The notes beneath the pieces were generated by a model, which did no database searches, was not told the DNA's origin, and was given only the letters and a program-made list of their open reading frames with translations. Below are positions 1 to 11,000 of a stretch of DNA of 48,265 nt, in pieces (the stretch's first letter is position 1; each line of letters starts with the position of its first letter). The position numbers were made by a program, and so were the translations under genes. This DNA is from Myxococcota bacterium (lineage in GTDB: Bacteria; Myxococcota_A; UBA9160; UBA4427), in the NCBI GenBank assembly GCA_029243605.1, contig JAQWRT010000085.1, forward strand, positions 1 through 48,265. The letters run 5' to 3'.

Positions 1-1
1 C

Positions 2-865
2 CGAGTTCCCATGGGCAGCGATAAATCAGGCATGTACGGTCACAACGACCACCTCAACCAGAGACACCCCATGGTCCCCCAGGGCATCTCAGCAGACTTG
101 ATCGCCACCCTCGAGGGCTTTGGCCGCGAGGAACTCGATGCCTATGCCGCAGAGAGTCAAAGGCGCTGCGCAGTTGCCCAGCGGGAAGGCTACTTCGACG
201 GCAGCCTTGTTCCGATCAAGGACAACGAGGAAAAGGTCGTGCTCAACGTGGATGAGTTCCCCCGCCCGGGAAGCACGGTGCAGAGTCTCGGCAAACTCTC
301 CCCTTCTTTTGAGGCCATGGGCAGCTACGTCAACAAGGGTGCCAGCCTTTCCATGGACGAAAAGGTCCTCTCTCGCTACCCCGAGGCCAAGTCCATCGAA
401 CACGTCCATACCGCGGCGAACTCCTCGGGCATCGTCGATGGGGCCAGCGCGATCCTGCTCGCCTCTCCTGATTACGCCCGGGCCCGAGGGCTCAAGCCGC
501 GCGCCCGAATCCTGCAGACGGCCACCGCCGCCGCAGAACCGATCATCATGCTGACTGCGCCCTCCCCCGCCACCGCCCGTTGCATGAAAAAGGCGGGAAT
601 GGAAATCGGCGATATCGATCTCATCGAGATCAACGAGGCATTCGCAACCGTCCCCCTGAAAACCATGAGAGATATCGGGATGGATCACGAAAAGGTCAAC
701 GTCAATGGAGGAGCCATCGCGCTGGGGCATCCCCTGGGCGCCACCGGGGCCATGCTGATCGGTACCCTCCTCGACGAACTCGAGCGAAGAAACCAAACCA
801 CTGGACTTGTCACCATGTGCATCGGCGGCGGCATGGGGACAGCCACCATCTTGGAGCGAATCTAG
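2..865 (+). CDS. Thiolase (acetyl-CoA C-acyltransferase), 5' end outside window
   Basis: C-terminal 287 residues of a thiolase, which cleaves 3-ketoacyl-CoA with CoA in the last step of beta-oxidation or condenses acyl-CoAs in reverse. The frame is open to the window edge, and RVPMGSD at the very start matches the thiolase middle region, so the first 100 or so residues, with the nucleophilic cysteine, lie upstream. Visible active-site blocks are INEAFA, the histidine block [15 protein letters not shown] and the C-terminal CIGGGMGTA with the second catalytic cysteine. The next gene, an acyl-CoA dehydrogenase, starts two bases after the stop, so the two are co-transcribed. This supports a beta-oxidation role; the chain length or ring substrate cannot be told from sequence. 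Confidence 0.93.
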   Translation, partial: RVPMGSDKSGMYGHNDHLNQRHPMVPQGISADLIATLEGFGREELDAYAAESQRRCAVAQREGYFDGSLVPIKDNEEKVVLNVDEFPRPGSTVQSLGKLSPSFEAMGSYVNKGASLSMDEKVLSRYPEAKSIEHVHTAANSSGIVDGASAILLASPDYARARGLKPRARILQTATAAAEPIIMLTAPSPATARCMKKAGMEIGDIDLIEINEAFATVPLKTMRDIGMDHEKVNVNGGAIALGHPLGATGAMLIGTLLDELERRNQTTGLVTMCIGGGMGTATILERI

Positions 866-867
866 AA

Positions 868-1959
868 ATGATTGACTTCGAACCCAGCGAAGAAGAAGCG
901 CTGATCGTCGAGACCGTGCACCAGTTCGCGGAGAACGAGATCAGACCCGTAGCCCGGGAATGTGAAGAGAAGGGGGAACTCTCCTCGGCTCTTCTCGCGA
1001 GTGCGCACGAACTCGGCCTGGTCGCAAACGGAATCCCAGAAAAATACGGAGGAGGCGGTGAGCCCAGTGCCATACTCGGTTGCCTGATCGCCGAAGAGTT
1101 GGCTTGGGGCGACCTTTCCACCGCACTCGGAATCCTCTCTCCCTCCCTGCTCGCGATTCCCGTGGCCCGCCTGGGGAGTGAAGAACAAAAGGCGAGGATC
1201 CTTCCTAGCCTGACCGATAGCCAATTCGTTCCCGGCGCCCTCGCCGCCGTCGAACCGCGCTTCGACTCGGATATCTACCGGCCCCAGACCAAGGCCCGCC
1301 GGGAAGGCGACGTTTACCGCATCGAGGGCGTTAAGTGTCAGGTGCCGTGGCTCGAAGGCGGAAGCGATGTTCTCGTCTTCGCCGAGGAAGAGGGAGAAAC
1401 CCGGGGCTTTCTCGTCCCTCGAGACGCCGCGGGTCTCCACGTGGAAATCGAAAAGAACCTCGGGACCCAGGCCCTCCCTCTGTCGGAGATCACCCTGGCC
1501 GGAGTCGAGGTTCCCGCCCACGCTCGACTCGGCGATCAAGACGGCGCGGGCCTTGAAGAGATCATCGACCGCGGCCGGGTTGGCCTCGCCGCCTGTGCCA
1601 TCGGCATGAGCCGGGCGGCCTTGGAGGTGGCCCGAGACTACGCAAAGGAAAGAGAGACCTTCGGGGCGCCTATCGCGACGCGCCAAGCCATCGCTTTCAA
1701 GATCGCCGACATGGCCATCGAAATCGATGGTGCCCGACTTCTCGCCTGGGAAGCGGCCTACGCCCTAGACCAAGGCAAGCCCGCCGGTCGACTCGCTACC
1801 CTGGCCTACAGCCAGGCTCGACGCGTCTCCTTGAAAGTCTCAGACGACGCCGTTCAAATCTTCGGGGGCCACGGATTTATCCGTGATTACCTGCCCGAGA
1901 TGTACCTCCGCAATGCGGGTGGATTCATCAGCAGCTTCGAAGCCCTCACTCTGGTCTGA
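868..1959 (+). CDS. Acyl-CoA dehydrogenase, short C-terminus
   Basis: FAD-dependent acyl-CoA dehydrogenase of 363 residues that would introduce the alpha-beta double bond into an acyl-CoA and pass electrons to ETF. The order is N-terminal helical domain (MIDFEPSEEEALIVETV), central beta domain, and C-terminal helical domain with RETFGAPIATRQAIAFKIADM and VQIFGGHGFIRDY. The start at 868 follows the thiolase stop by two bases, with GGAG about 11 bases upstream. The protein ends soon after SSFEALTLV, where the family normally has a YEGT-type block with the catalytic glutamate followed by some 15 to 20 more residues. A Glu is present at the equivalent place but the usual tail is missing. It may act alone or as a partner of the next gene. 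Confidence 0.88.
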   Translation: MIDFEPSEEEALIVETVHQFAENEIRPVARECEEKGELSSALLASAHELGLVANGIPEKYGGGGEPSAILGCLIAEELAWGDLSTALGILSPSLLAIPVARLGSEEQKARILPSLTDSQFVPGALAAVEPRFDSDIYRPQTKARREGDVYRIEGVKCQVPWLEGGSDVLVFAEEEGETRGFLVPRDAAGLHVEIEKNLGTQALPLSEITLAGVEVPAHARLGDQDGAGLEEIIDRGRVGLAACAIGMSRAALEVARDYAKERETFGAPIATRQAIAFKIADMAIEIDGARLLAWEAAYALDQGKPAGRLATLAYSQARRVSLKVSDDAVQIFGGHGFIRDYLPEMYLRNAGGFISSFEALTLV

Positions 1960-1996
1960 AACGCCGAATGCCCCGGCAAGGCGCCAAGGAGAAAAA

Positions 1997-3226
1997 ATGA
2001 CGATCTCGTTCGAACTCACCAAAAACAGCCAGACTTCCGTCGAGCACTACAACAAGATGGCCCGGGAGGTGATGCGCCCGATCTCGCGAAAATACGACGA
2101 AGAGGAGCATGCCCTGCCCGTGGAGTGGGTGGATCATTGGTGGAAGGAGGGACGCAAGGGAGCGCCCGTGGATATCGGCGAGGCCACGGACGGTTTCGTC
2201 ACCGTCTGTATTCAGGCCGAAGAAATCTGCTGGGGCGATTGTGGCCTCTACCTGCGGATGCCGACCCCTGCCCTCGGTGGCTCCGCCGTGGGCGCGGCGG
2301 GAACCCCCGAGCAACAGCAACGCTTCCTCGGCCCCTTCCGTGAGGATGGCCACCCAATTTGGGGCGCCATGGCAATCACCGAGCCCTCGGCGGGTTCCGA
2401 TGCCTCCGCCATCGAAACTACGGCTGATTTCGACGCGGAAACCGAGGAATGGATTCTCAACGGGCACAAAATTTTCTGCACCGCAGGCGCCCAGGCTTCG
2501 ACCATCGACGGAGGGCTCACCGTAGTCTGGGCCACCGTGGACAAGAGTGCTGGCCGCGGGGGCATCAAGTCATTTGTGGTTCCCGCCAATACGCCTGGCA
2601 TGGAACTCATCGGCTGCGAAAAGAAGATGGGCATCAGGGCTTCCGACACAGCAACACTTCGCTTCGAAGATTGTCGTATTCCCAAGGACCACCTGCTGGG
2701 GAACCCCGATGTTCAAAAGAAATCTGCCCAGAAAACTGGCGACAAGGGATTCAAGGGGGCCATGGCCACCTTCGACGCCAGCCGCCCCATCGTCGCCGCC
2801 ATGGCAGTCGGTGTCGGCCGAGCCTCGCTCGACTTCCTCAAAGAGGAACTCGAGGAACAGGGAGTACCCATCCGCTACGACGCACCGCCCCGGGAACTCA
2901 CGGCCATCGAGCGCGATGTCATCGAGATGGAAGCAGACTTGCAAGCGGCGAGACTCCTCACATGGAAAGCCGCCTGGATGATGAACACGGGCAAGCCCAA
3001 CAACCTCGAGGCCTCCATGGCAAAGGCCAAGGCGGGGCTCGCCGTCACCAAAATCTGCCAAAAGGCCGTCGAATTACTGGGTCCCGTGGGCTACTCGCGA
3101 AAGATTCTGATCGAAAAATGGTTTCGCGATGCGAAGATCAACGACATCTTCGAGGGCACCCAACAAATCAACCAACTCATCGTAGCCCGGCGAATTCTCG
3201 ACTATCCGTCGGCCATGTTGCGCTAG
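1997..3226 (+). CDS. Acyl-CoA dehydrogenase
   Basis: Full-length FAD-dependent acyl-CoA dehydrogenase (409 residues). The start is chosen at the ATG with AGGAGA five bases upstream; the frame is open further upstream but that part overlaps the preceding gene. Family blocks visible are AITEPSAGSDASAIET (FAD and substrate loop), ILNGHKIFCT, and the C-terminal EKWFRDAKINDIFEGTQQINQ, where FEGT carries the probable catalytic glutamate. It follows the shorter dehydrogenase in the same operon, so the two may act on successive intermediates or form a heteromer. Substrate is not predictable from the motifs. Confidence 0.9.
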   Translation: MTISFELTKNSQTSVEHYNKMAREVMRPISRKYDEEEHALPVEWVDHWWKEGRKGAPVDIGEATDGFVTVCIQAEEICWGDCGLYLRMPTPALGGSAVGAAGTPEQQQRFLGPFREDGHPIWGAMAITEPSAGSDASAIETTADFDAETEEWILNGHKIFCTAGAQASTIDGGLTVVWATVDKSAGRGGIKSFVVPANTPGMELIGCEKKMGIRASDTATLRFEDCRIPKDHLLGNPDVQKKSAQKTGDKGFKGAMATFDASRPIVAAMAVGVGRASLDFLKEELEEQGVPIRYDAPPRELTAIERDVIEMEADLQAARLLTWKAAWMMNTGKPNNLEASMAKAKAGLAVTKICQKAVELLGPVGYSRKILIEKWFRDAKINDIFEGTQQINQLIVARRILDYPSAMLR

Positions 3227-3250
3227 CTTCCGGTCAAAAGGGAATCAACC

Positions 3251-3499
3251 ATGCCCATCAGCGAAGAACTCCTCGAAATCCTGGTCTGCCCGGAAACTCG
3301 GCAATCCGTAGCCCCTGCCGAGAACGACCTCATTACCCGTCTCAACGCAGCGATCAAGTCGGGTGATTTGCGCAACCGTGGAGGCGATGCGGTCTCGGAC
3401 GCACTCCAAGAGGGGCTGGTACGCGAGGACGGGAAAATCCTCTATCCCGTAGAGGACGGCATCCCCGTCATGCTGATCGAAGAATCGATCGAACTCTGA
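3251..3499 (+). CDS. Trm112/UPF0434-like small protein
   Basis: Small protein of 82 residues resembling the Trm112/YcaR (UPF0434) family: N-terminal LLEILVCPETRQSV and C-terminal LYPVEDGIPVMLIEESIEL are typical. Trm112 relatives are small partner proteins, and in eukaryotes and archaea they activate methyltransferases; the role in bacteria is poorly known. The usual N-terminal CPxC zinc knuckle is reduced to a single cysteine (CPET), so zinc binding is doubtful. It is longer than the roughly 60-residue E. coli homologue because of a helical insert between the two conserved ends. It sits 24 bases after the acyl-CoA dehydrogenase and one base before the next gene, so it belongs to the same transcript. 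Confidence 0.75.
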   Translation: MPISEELLEILVCPETRQSVAPAENDLITRLNAAIKSGDLRNRGGDAVSDALQEGLVREDGKILYPVEDGIPVMLIEESIEL

Positions 3500-3500
3500 T

Positions 3501-4961
3501 TTGCGAAGAGCACTGGCCCCATGGACGATCCCTCTCGGGCTAGCCCTCGTGGTCGGGAACCTCGCCGGCCTCGCAGTTCCGGTCTTGGCAGGCCCACCCG
3601 AAGAGGGTGAGTGCCCGGCGATCTCGGCCACATCTTCTGGGACTAAGCCGGCTGACGACGCGACCCCCGTCCTGATCAAGGAGGGCATGCGGATCAGTTC
3701 CGAGGGCTTACTCGCTCTCCAAAGCCTGCTCCCGGCAGAGATCTGGCGCCACCGTGAGCGATTCTTCTTCGAGGGGATGTCTCTGGAGATCGGCCCCTGC
3801 CAGCGACACTACCCTGTCCCCGGCTTCTACTCCGAAGCAACGCGCAAATTCTCCGATCGAGTGACTCTCGACAAAAAGGGCAACCTCGAAAATTACGTCG
3901 CCGGAGTCCCCTTTCCCCCGGAGTCCATCGACCCCAAGAGCGAGTTCGCGGCAGCCCAATGGGCCTGGAATCTCGAAAAGCGCTTTCGGGGCGCAGGTTA
4001 CGCCGGGCGCTTCCAGATCACAGACTTTCCGAGCCGGATGGGTTCGATCATGCACTACAAGGGGAATTTCTTCGCCTTCCAGGCGGCGGGCCGCGCGGAC
4101 CAAGCCAATACGGACTACCGCAGCCCGGGCACGGGGAATCTTCTCTGGGCGACGGGAGGCAAATTCACCTCCCCATTTGGCGCCCGGGAACTCGCTTGGC
4201 GCCAGCTTAGATCCGTCGCGAGCGAGCAGGCTTGGGATAGACCCGACGACATCTTTGTCTACGTCCCGAGTCTTAGAAAGTCTCGGCGCTCGGGGACACC
4301 CTGGGTCGATGGCGCCTTCATGCCCCGCTACAGCGTCGCCGACCAAAGTCAGGGTGGCGGTGGCGTGGCCCTGGGTGGAGGTTCGATCAATCCAGGCGCC
4401 GGTCCTTCCCTGGCGGTCACCGAAAATGCCCGAGCCGGGCTGACAGGGCTCTACCTACGCCCCAACGCCTACCGTTGGAGAATTCGCGGGGAGCAGGCCG
4501 TCATCGCCCCGATCAACGTCATCCAGCCCGGGTGGCCCACCCTTGAAGGCCGCAACTACGGGGCCAGCGGCCTCTCCGTCGCCTCAGATCGCTGGGACGT
4601 TCGCCACGCCGTAGTCATCGAAGGGCTTCTAAACCAGAGTTCGGAAACCATTCGAACCCTCACCATCTATATCGATTACCAGACCCTTCAGCCCCTCTAC
4701 TGGATCACCCGCACCGCGAAGCGACGCCTGGTCGAGGTTGGCATCCTCGTTCATCGCTTCGCGGGCGATCGAGCCGACAAACCTCGCTGGCCGGGTGACG
4801 CCCCGAACTTGGTCTTCGAACCCGTGGCCGCCAGCTTCGTCAACGCGCTCGCCGGGCGGGGAGGATGGCTGCGCGAATCCCATGAGCTGAACTCAGTGCC
4901 CTTTGACGCGTCGGCAATCAAACGAATGACCACAACGAGTTCTCTCGACCGCGGTCGCTGA
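3501..4961 (+). CDS. DUF1329-type envelope protein
   Basis: Exported protein of 486 residues with a clear N-terminal signal peptide (RRALAPWTIPLGLALVVGNLAGL and a cut near VLA-GPP). A TTG start one base after the previous stop is chosen because the signal peptide begins directly there. The body shows DUF1329-like features: NLLWATGGKF, the basic RKSRRSG stretch after FVYVPSL, and a C-terminal half with IDYQTLQPLYWITRTAKRRLVEVG. DUF1329 proteins are usually encoded beside DUF1302 outer-membrane proteins, and the next gene (convergent) is a giant DUF1302 relative. Function is unproven; a LolA/LolB-like carrier of hydrophobic molecules in the periplasm is a reasonable inference. The family call rests on partial motif resemblance and context. 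Confidence 0.65.
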   Translation: MRRALAPWTIPLGLALVVGNLAGLAVPVLAGPPEEGECPAISATSSGTKPADDATPVLIKEGMRISSEGLLALQSLLPAEIWRHRERFFFEGMSLEIGPCQRHYPVPGFYSEATRKFSDRVTLDKKGNLENYVAGVPFPPESIDPKSEFAAAQWAWNLEKRFRGAGYAGRFQITDFPSRMGSIMHYKGNFFAFQAAGRADQANTDYRSPGTGNLLWATGGKFTSPFGARELAWRQLRSVASEQAWDRPDDIFVYVPSLRKSRRSGTPWVDGAFMPRYSVADQSQGGGGVALGGGSINPGAGPSLAVTENARAGLTGLYLRPNAYRWRIRGEQAVIAPINVIQPGWPTLEGRNYGASGLSVASDRWDVRHAVVIEGLLNQSSETIRTLTIYIDYQTLQPLYWITRTAKRRLVEVGILVHRFAGDRADKPRWPGDAPNLVFEPVAASFVNALAGRGGWLRESHELNSVPFDASAIKRMTTTSSLDRGR

Positions 4962-5002
4962 TACTGGCTCGACCGGCAGGCCCCATAAGCAGGGGCGCAG
5001 TC

Positions 5003-8000
5003 TTAGAACGTGTATCGCAGGGTCATGAACACTTCATCGCGATCACGCACGATGGAAAGTCCGGGCTCGCTGGCATTCATGTAGGCATTGGGTCCAGAGC
5101 GGGGCGAAGCCGGGCCGATCGTGTTCACTCCCATATTCACCAGACGTTGGTTACCCATAAAGACCGAAGCTCCCACGGTCATCGAGAACCTCTCCGAGAA
5201 TCGATAGTTCACCTGGGGAAGGAGACCCCCCGAACTCGAACGAAAATCCCACACGAAGACCAGGGTGGGGTTCAAGCGATCCTGGAAATAGCCCGTGAAT
5301 ACGGCGAATGTAGCCAGCACGTTCCAGGGGCCAATCGAATTAAAGCTGTCCTTGTACCCCTTTCGGTACTGAAAGAACCACTGGCTGTTAATGAAGAACG
5401 TGCGGTTCGCGTTCAGGAAGTTGATGAAGGTCGGTCGGTCCACGGAAACCGTCAGGTTAAAATCGTCGGCTTCGGTGACAAGATCGTATGAGTCCGAGTC
5501 GGTAAAAGGGATCCCCTCGATCCACGTGAACTCCATACTCCAATTCGATTTCGTGTAATCCTCGGCGAAGTCCATGGAAAAACCGAGGACGTTCCGGCGG
5601 TTGTAGGCGAGATAAATTTCACTTCCCGACTGCCACTGCATGGTCCTGCGACCAAAATTGCTATTGCCTCCCGCGCGGACAATATTTCGTTTCTGCCCGG
5701 CGATTCCCGAAAGCGCCTGGACGATCCCGCAATACTGCGGCGTGATATACGTGCAGCGCTCGTTACCCAGGGTCTCGCCCGCGAGCCCCCTCGAGCAGTC
5801 GATCCTGTTCGGACCAAAGCGATCGGAATCCAGGGCGCTGCCGCCGAAACTATCTCCTTGCACTTGGTACATACTGCGCTGGCTGTACCCGAGATCCTCG
5901 CAATAGGGGAGCATCGCCATCAGCTCGTTCTCGCTCCCGGTGAAAGCGTAATCCCATTGCAGCGATTCGAGGAGCCCGCCGTGGGGAGTCAGGGTCGAGA
6001 TATCACCCAGGCGAAGTTCCTGCCAGGGTTTGCCGTTCGGGTTCTGTGCGTTGGCGGTCGCGGGATTGAGCGTCCAATCCGCGGCTCGGCCGTTGGCTAC
6101 CGAGCCGCATTCGTCGTAGAGCTCTCGGGCGGTCAAAGTCGTATCTGGATTCGTTCGAGCCGAGGTGCACTCGCGCATCAGGAGATCGGGGAACATGGTC
6201 AGGATATGAGGCAGACTCGGATCGCGCTGGAGTTTATTCTCGACCCCTTCGGGTAGAGCATTGGGGATATGGTCCGCTCGATCACTGAGGATCGGCATAT
6301 TCGTAATTCCCATTGAGCGCCAGCCCGAGACCATCCGCACCCGGCGACCCGGAGTCAGGGTCTCGGGGTCTCGATTGGGGTCGCCGTACGCCGAGCAGGG
6401 GGCCTGGCAACCGCCCGGCGGAAATCCCACCTGAACGAAAAGGCGTCCACCGCACTCCTCAGCCGTCTTCACTACCCCATCACACTCGGGGTTCCACATC
6501 CACTCCTCGTCGTAGATGTAGCGGGACTCGTAGATCTCCGGATTCACGAAGCCGCGGACGCTCGCCAGTCCATCGTTGAACTCTTCCGAAAAGCTCACCA
6601 ACATCATCAGAAGATTGAACGAAACTCCGGCCAACTCGTTCGAGAAGCTCTCTCCCGTGAAGGGATGGCCAGAGCCCCCCTTCAGAGCATTAGACCAGGG
6701 GAACCCCTCGACAGTTTCCGACGGATTGCTGTAGACCCGCGCGCACTCAGCAGGACTCAGCAATTCACCATCCTCGGTGCGCTGGATATAGATCCATGAA
6801 CGGCCCGGAGTACAACCCCCCTCTACCCGCTCGCCGTAGAGGAAGAGCGCTGCAAGGGGATTTCCAGCCTCGGTACCCAGGGCCTGGACCAATTCGGGAT
6901 ACTTGAGATTCGTCCCAAGAATCTGCATGCCCAATCGGTCGGGATCACCGTCCACCGTCTGCTGCCAGCCGCCGAGATAGCAGTTCGGGTCTTCGCGCAG
7001 CTGGCGCGGGTTGGCGTAGAGAGATGGGTCACACGGCCCGTTCGCCGCACCCCCTGCAAAAACTCCCCAGTTCAAGCCAGATCGAATCGAAGCCTGGGCC
7101 GCGGCATAGCGGGGGTCGGCCGTCCCCCAAGCCGAATCCAAGCGAACCGTTGCCCCGATTCCCAAACCCGAAAGCCCCCAGTCCGTCGGGTTACGGACGT
7201 AGCAGTCGTAGTTTTCTGGATTCTGGGGATCGCCCGGGGTTCCAGGCGTCCCGGTACCGCAAGGGACGCTATTGGCCAATGCCGTCTGTCCCGGAACATG
7301 CTGGCTCGGATCGCTACTCCACTGGCGATAATCGGTTCGGGGATTCAATCGATTACTGTCGGACGGGTCGAAAGCCACCGCCTTGTAGCTCATCACTTGG
7401 CCGTACCAATTATTTCCCAGATAACCGGCATCGGGGTTATTCGGGTGAAGCGAACTGGTTCCGTCCCATGTGTCCAGGGGCTGGTACTGGATCGTCGCCC
7501 ACTTGCTACGACAGCCGGGAAGAACACCGGCCACGGGGTTGAGGGGACCTCCAATATCCGCCGTAGTGCAACGAGGCCCGCCAAGCCCGAGAACGTCAAA
7601 GGCCGCGGTTCCCGGCTGTATTGCGTAGGCCTGGTAATATTGCCGCAAATCCCAACACCGCGAGGAAGCCCGCTCCTGGGAAGGATTGAACGTTCCAGCG
7701 GTGTCCAACAGGCGACCCGCGCTCAGATCGCAGGGAGCCGACGAAAATACCACCGGATTGAAGAGATTCGGATTTCCCTCCACGAGGAAGCCATTGCTGC
7801 CCAATGCCACGGAACGCCCGAGCGGGTCGTCCGACCAGGGCGCGAAGGCCGTTGCCACTTCTTGCAGGGCCCCGGGGTCGACCCGCAACAACTCGCCATT
7901 GCGCCCGATCACCCGGCTGTCCGTCCGATACTCTACCGAGCCACTTCCATTATCCATCAAGTGGCTGCCCAGAGAACCCGAAACCAGGTGACTGATCCCC

Positions 8001-11000
8001 AGGTCCGCGAAAGAAATTCCCAGGGAGTCGGCCCCGATGAAAGACTGGACGATCGCGCTGGCCTCCGCCCACATCAGGTCCGCGCCGTTGGCATCGCACG
8101 AAGTCCCGAAATAGGGCCCACACCCCATCAGCGCCTCCTGCTCCGGGGTCAGGCCCCGTCCGAGAAAGAACCCCACGTTGTAGGCGCTTCGCAATTTGTT
8201 CGGAAAAGTCGGTGTGGTATCGCCGATCTCTAGGCCACCGCAAAGGTGCATCCCGCCAAAGGCGTTCAAGACCGGCGAGGCCCCGAGGCAATTATAACTC
8301 TCGCTCTCCCTCGAGTAGATCCAGGGATAGGTGTCATCCTCGGTCCCGGGAAGTGTCCCCGAGGCCATGTCCGCCCAATGCCGACGCACGTCCGTAGTAC
8401 GGAAGGCATCCTTGCCGCAACCGAAGGTCTGGGAACAAAGGCTATCCCCGGGACTCCCGTCCACATTGAGCCCCAGATCTGCTGCCCCCATATCCTCGTG
8501 AAGCGAGACAAGGGGCATTCCCATACCGTTGGGAAGCCGCGGCCCCTTGCTCAGAATCTTGTCCGAAGGAGCGGAACCGAGGAAGCCATTAAACCCCCCG
8601 CTGCCCGACAGAAAGCTGCCGATCAGGGTTGAGATGCGAGGGTTTCCTGAATCGGCGCCGCTCGGTTGCTTGGAACTACTGAAGACGGTTAGGGCACAGG
8701 CCGAAGGGTCCAGCGAACTGAAACCCACCGTCACTGCGCAGATGAAATTAAAGAGACTGTTGTTGACCGGACTGTTGTCCAGGGCATTCCGCGGATCGAA
8801 CTCTTCGAGATTCGGGTCGAAGGCGTTGCTCCACCACCAGGCATACCGGTCGGGAACACTTCCGCCCGGGCCGTCAACGCTGGCGGCGATAAAGGGGTCG
8901 AATAACACCGGCGCACCCGGTGCTGCCATAATATTCCCGGGATTAGCCTGAAGATCGAACTGTTCGGGCACCGTGCTGGCGTACACACTCGCATCGAAAT
9001 GGCGGTCGAAGCGCGGATCGTAGTAGGGGTTGTAGCGCGGGTTGGGGACCAATTCGTCGCCCCCCCCCACGTCCACCGTAATGTACTTCTCGGGGTCAAA
9101 AACCCGGCGACCGCGCGATCCCGCGTTGGCATCATCGCAAAAGGCATGGCCCGCGAGGCGAGGGTCCGTCTCGCAGTAGCCCGCCTGGGGGCCTTCCTTC
9201 CACTCGGTAAACGAGGTGGGTGCCAGCGAATTCGCCCGGGAGTACTCACGGCGAGGATCATTGGCATCGCTGTAGGCCGCGTCATTGAGCCAACGCCCGG
9301 CCTGGTTGTAATAGGAATTGGTCAAGGGGGCATAGATATTCTTGCGGAGTTCGGGATCCACTCGTTGCGGCACGCCCCATTCGACGTCCTCGCCGTTCTC
9401 ACCCGCCCCCACCTGAGAGAGCACCCTGAAGTTGTTATTCGTGGACCCGGGCGTTAGACAACCGGCCTCCTGAGCCCCCGAATACGTGACCCGGGCAGCG
9501 ACCCCGATCGGGTACTCGGTGAAATTGGGATTCCCCGGCGAAGCCGGGTTATCCATGAAGGCCACCCCGGAGCCACCCGGAGACGCGCAGGGGTAGCGGT
9601 CTCTATCGGCGAGTTGCTGGGGGGTCTGGAGATAGTGCCGTGGGCGACCACTCTCCCAATCCACGTTGCGGTTATAAGTGCTTAGGCGAACGGTGTAGGG
9701 GAAATCATCGTACCCGTAGAAATCGGTGATCGCGAAGCTGAATCGGTCCCAACGCCATTCGAGACGCGCGCCGAACTCGAGCCCATCGGCGTTATCCCAC
9801 GGGTTAGGCGGCTGATCCACGCCCGCGACCCCAACCCCTGTCACCCCATGGGCCCAACTCCCGAAGGTCAGCGCGCAGACCAGGTTGACCGCGTAGGGTT
9901 CACCGCAGGCCCCGAGATCCGCCGATTCAAAATCATCAAAATTGACGGCAAGTTCGAGTCGGACGTCCGACAGGGGGCCTACCTCGTAAAAAGACCAGAC
10001 CCCGCGCATAGACCAGAGCGCGATGCGCGATTCCTCTAGGTTGGGCAGGGTCGAAAGGGCGAGGTCCTGAGGGTTGAACTGATCTGTCGTCCGGAAGAGT
10101 TCGGTCTTTCCCCAAACGATGCTCTGCTTGCCTACCCGCAGCCAAAGACGGCTATCGAACATCTCGATGTCGAGATAGGCCTCTTTGAGTTCGCCCTCGT
10201 CCTGCTGGCTCGCTCCCCGGTTGAAGGCCCGGTCCATCTCGGAAATATTGAAGGGATAATCCCCGAACCCTCCATTGGCCAGCGCATCTCGAAGGGGCGG
10301 GCTGGGCACGAAGAGCCCTCGAGCTTCGTAGTCTTCCGCCGGGCGGTCATTCCATTCACGGGCATTACCAAAGCGCCCGGTGACCGGGTTGATGGTTTCC
10401 CAGCGCCCCTGATCGACCACTATCCCGTCGGCGAGTTCGGTCTGCTGAAGAATATAGATCTGGCGCTGGCCGGGATTGTCCTCGACAAAGATCGGGATCG
10501 ACCGCATGGGATTGGCACCGAACCCCGCTCCCAGGCTCTGGGGAGAAACCCGGCTCTCATCCAGGGGGTTGGGCAGGCCGGCTAGGCTGGCGTTGGTCTC
10601 GACGTAGTTCTTGGGCAACCAGGGGCCCATCAAGAGAAGCGGGAAACCGTTATTCGAACCGCCGATCAGGGGAATCGAGGCGAAACGGAAATCTGCAAAC
10701 GGCTCCATGGCGATCAGGTAGGGCGCGCCGGCGGTGCCGTCGTCGATGGCGGGCTGCTCACCCGGAGTCCCATTCGTGCCTTCCCGACGTCGGTTCCGGT
10801 CGGCATTCCAGAAGCGGGCTCCGATTCGACCCCCGAGATAATCGAGAGTGGTCTCGGGACAGTAGGCGTCACCCCCAGTGCCCTCAGGAACACCGCAGCG
10901 CATAAGCGATTTGTAGTCCAACCCCCCGAGTCCCTCGGGCGTTGAATCGTAGATCCCCCGGAAACCCGGGACGGTCTTGATCGTATAGGGATTGCGCTGA

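Noticed and set aside
89..796. Minus-strand open frame opposite the thiolase
   Set aside because: Thiolase active-site blocks are on the plus strand; the antisense translation has low-complexity runs only.
4962..5002. GCCCC...GGGGC hairpin between the convergent DUF1329 and barrel genes
   Set aside because: Only five base pairs and no T-run, so it was not called a terminator.
7298..8233. Plus-strand open frames antisense to the giant barrel gene, such as this one of 311 codons
   Set aside because: GC-rich DNA gives long antisense frames. No motif, no ribosome site, and the minus-strand frame is continuous and barrel-like at both ends.
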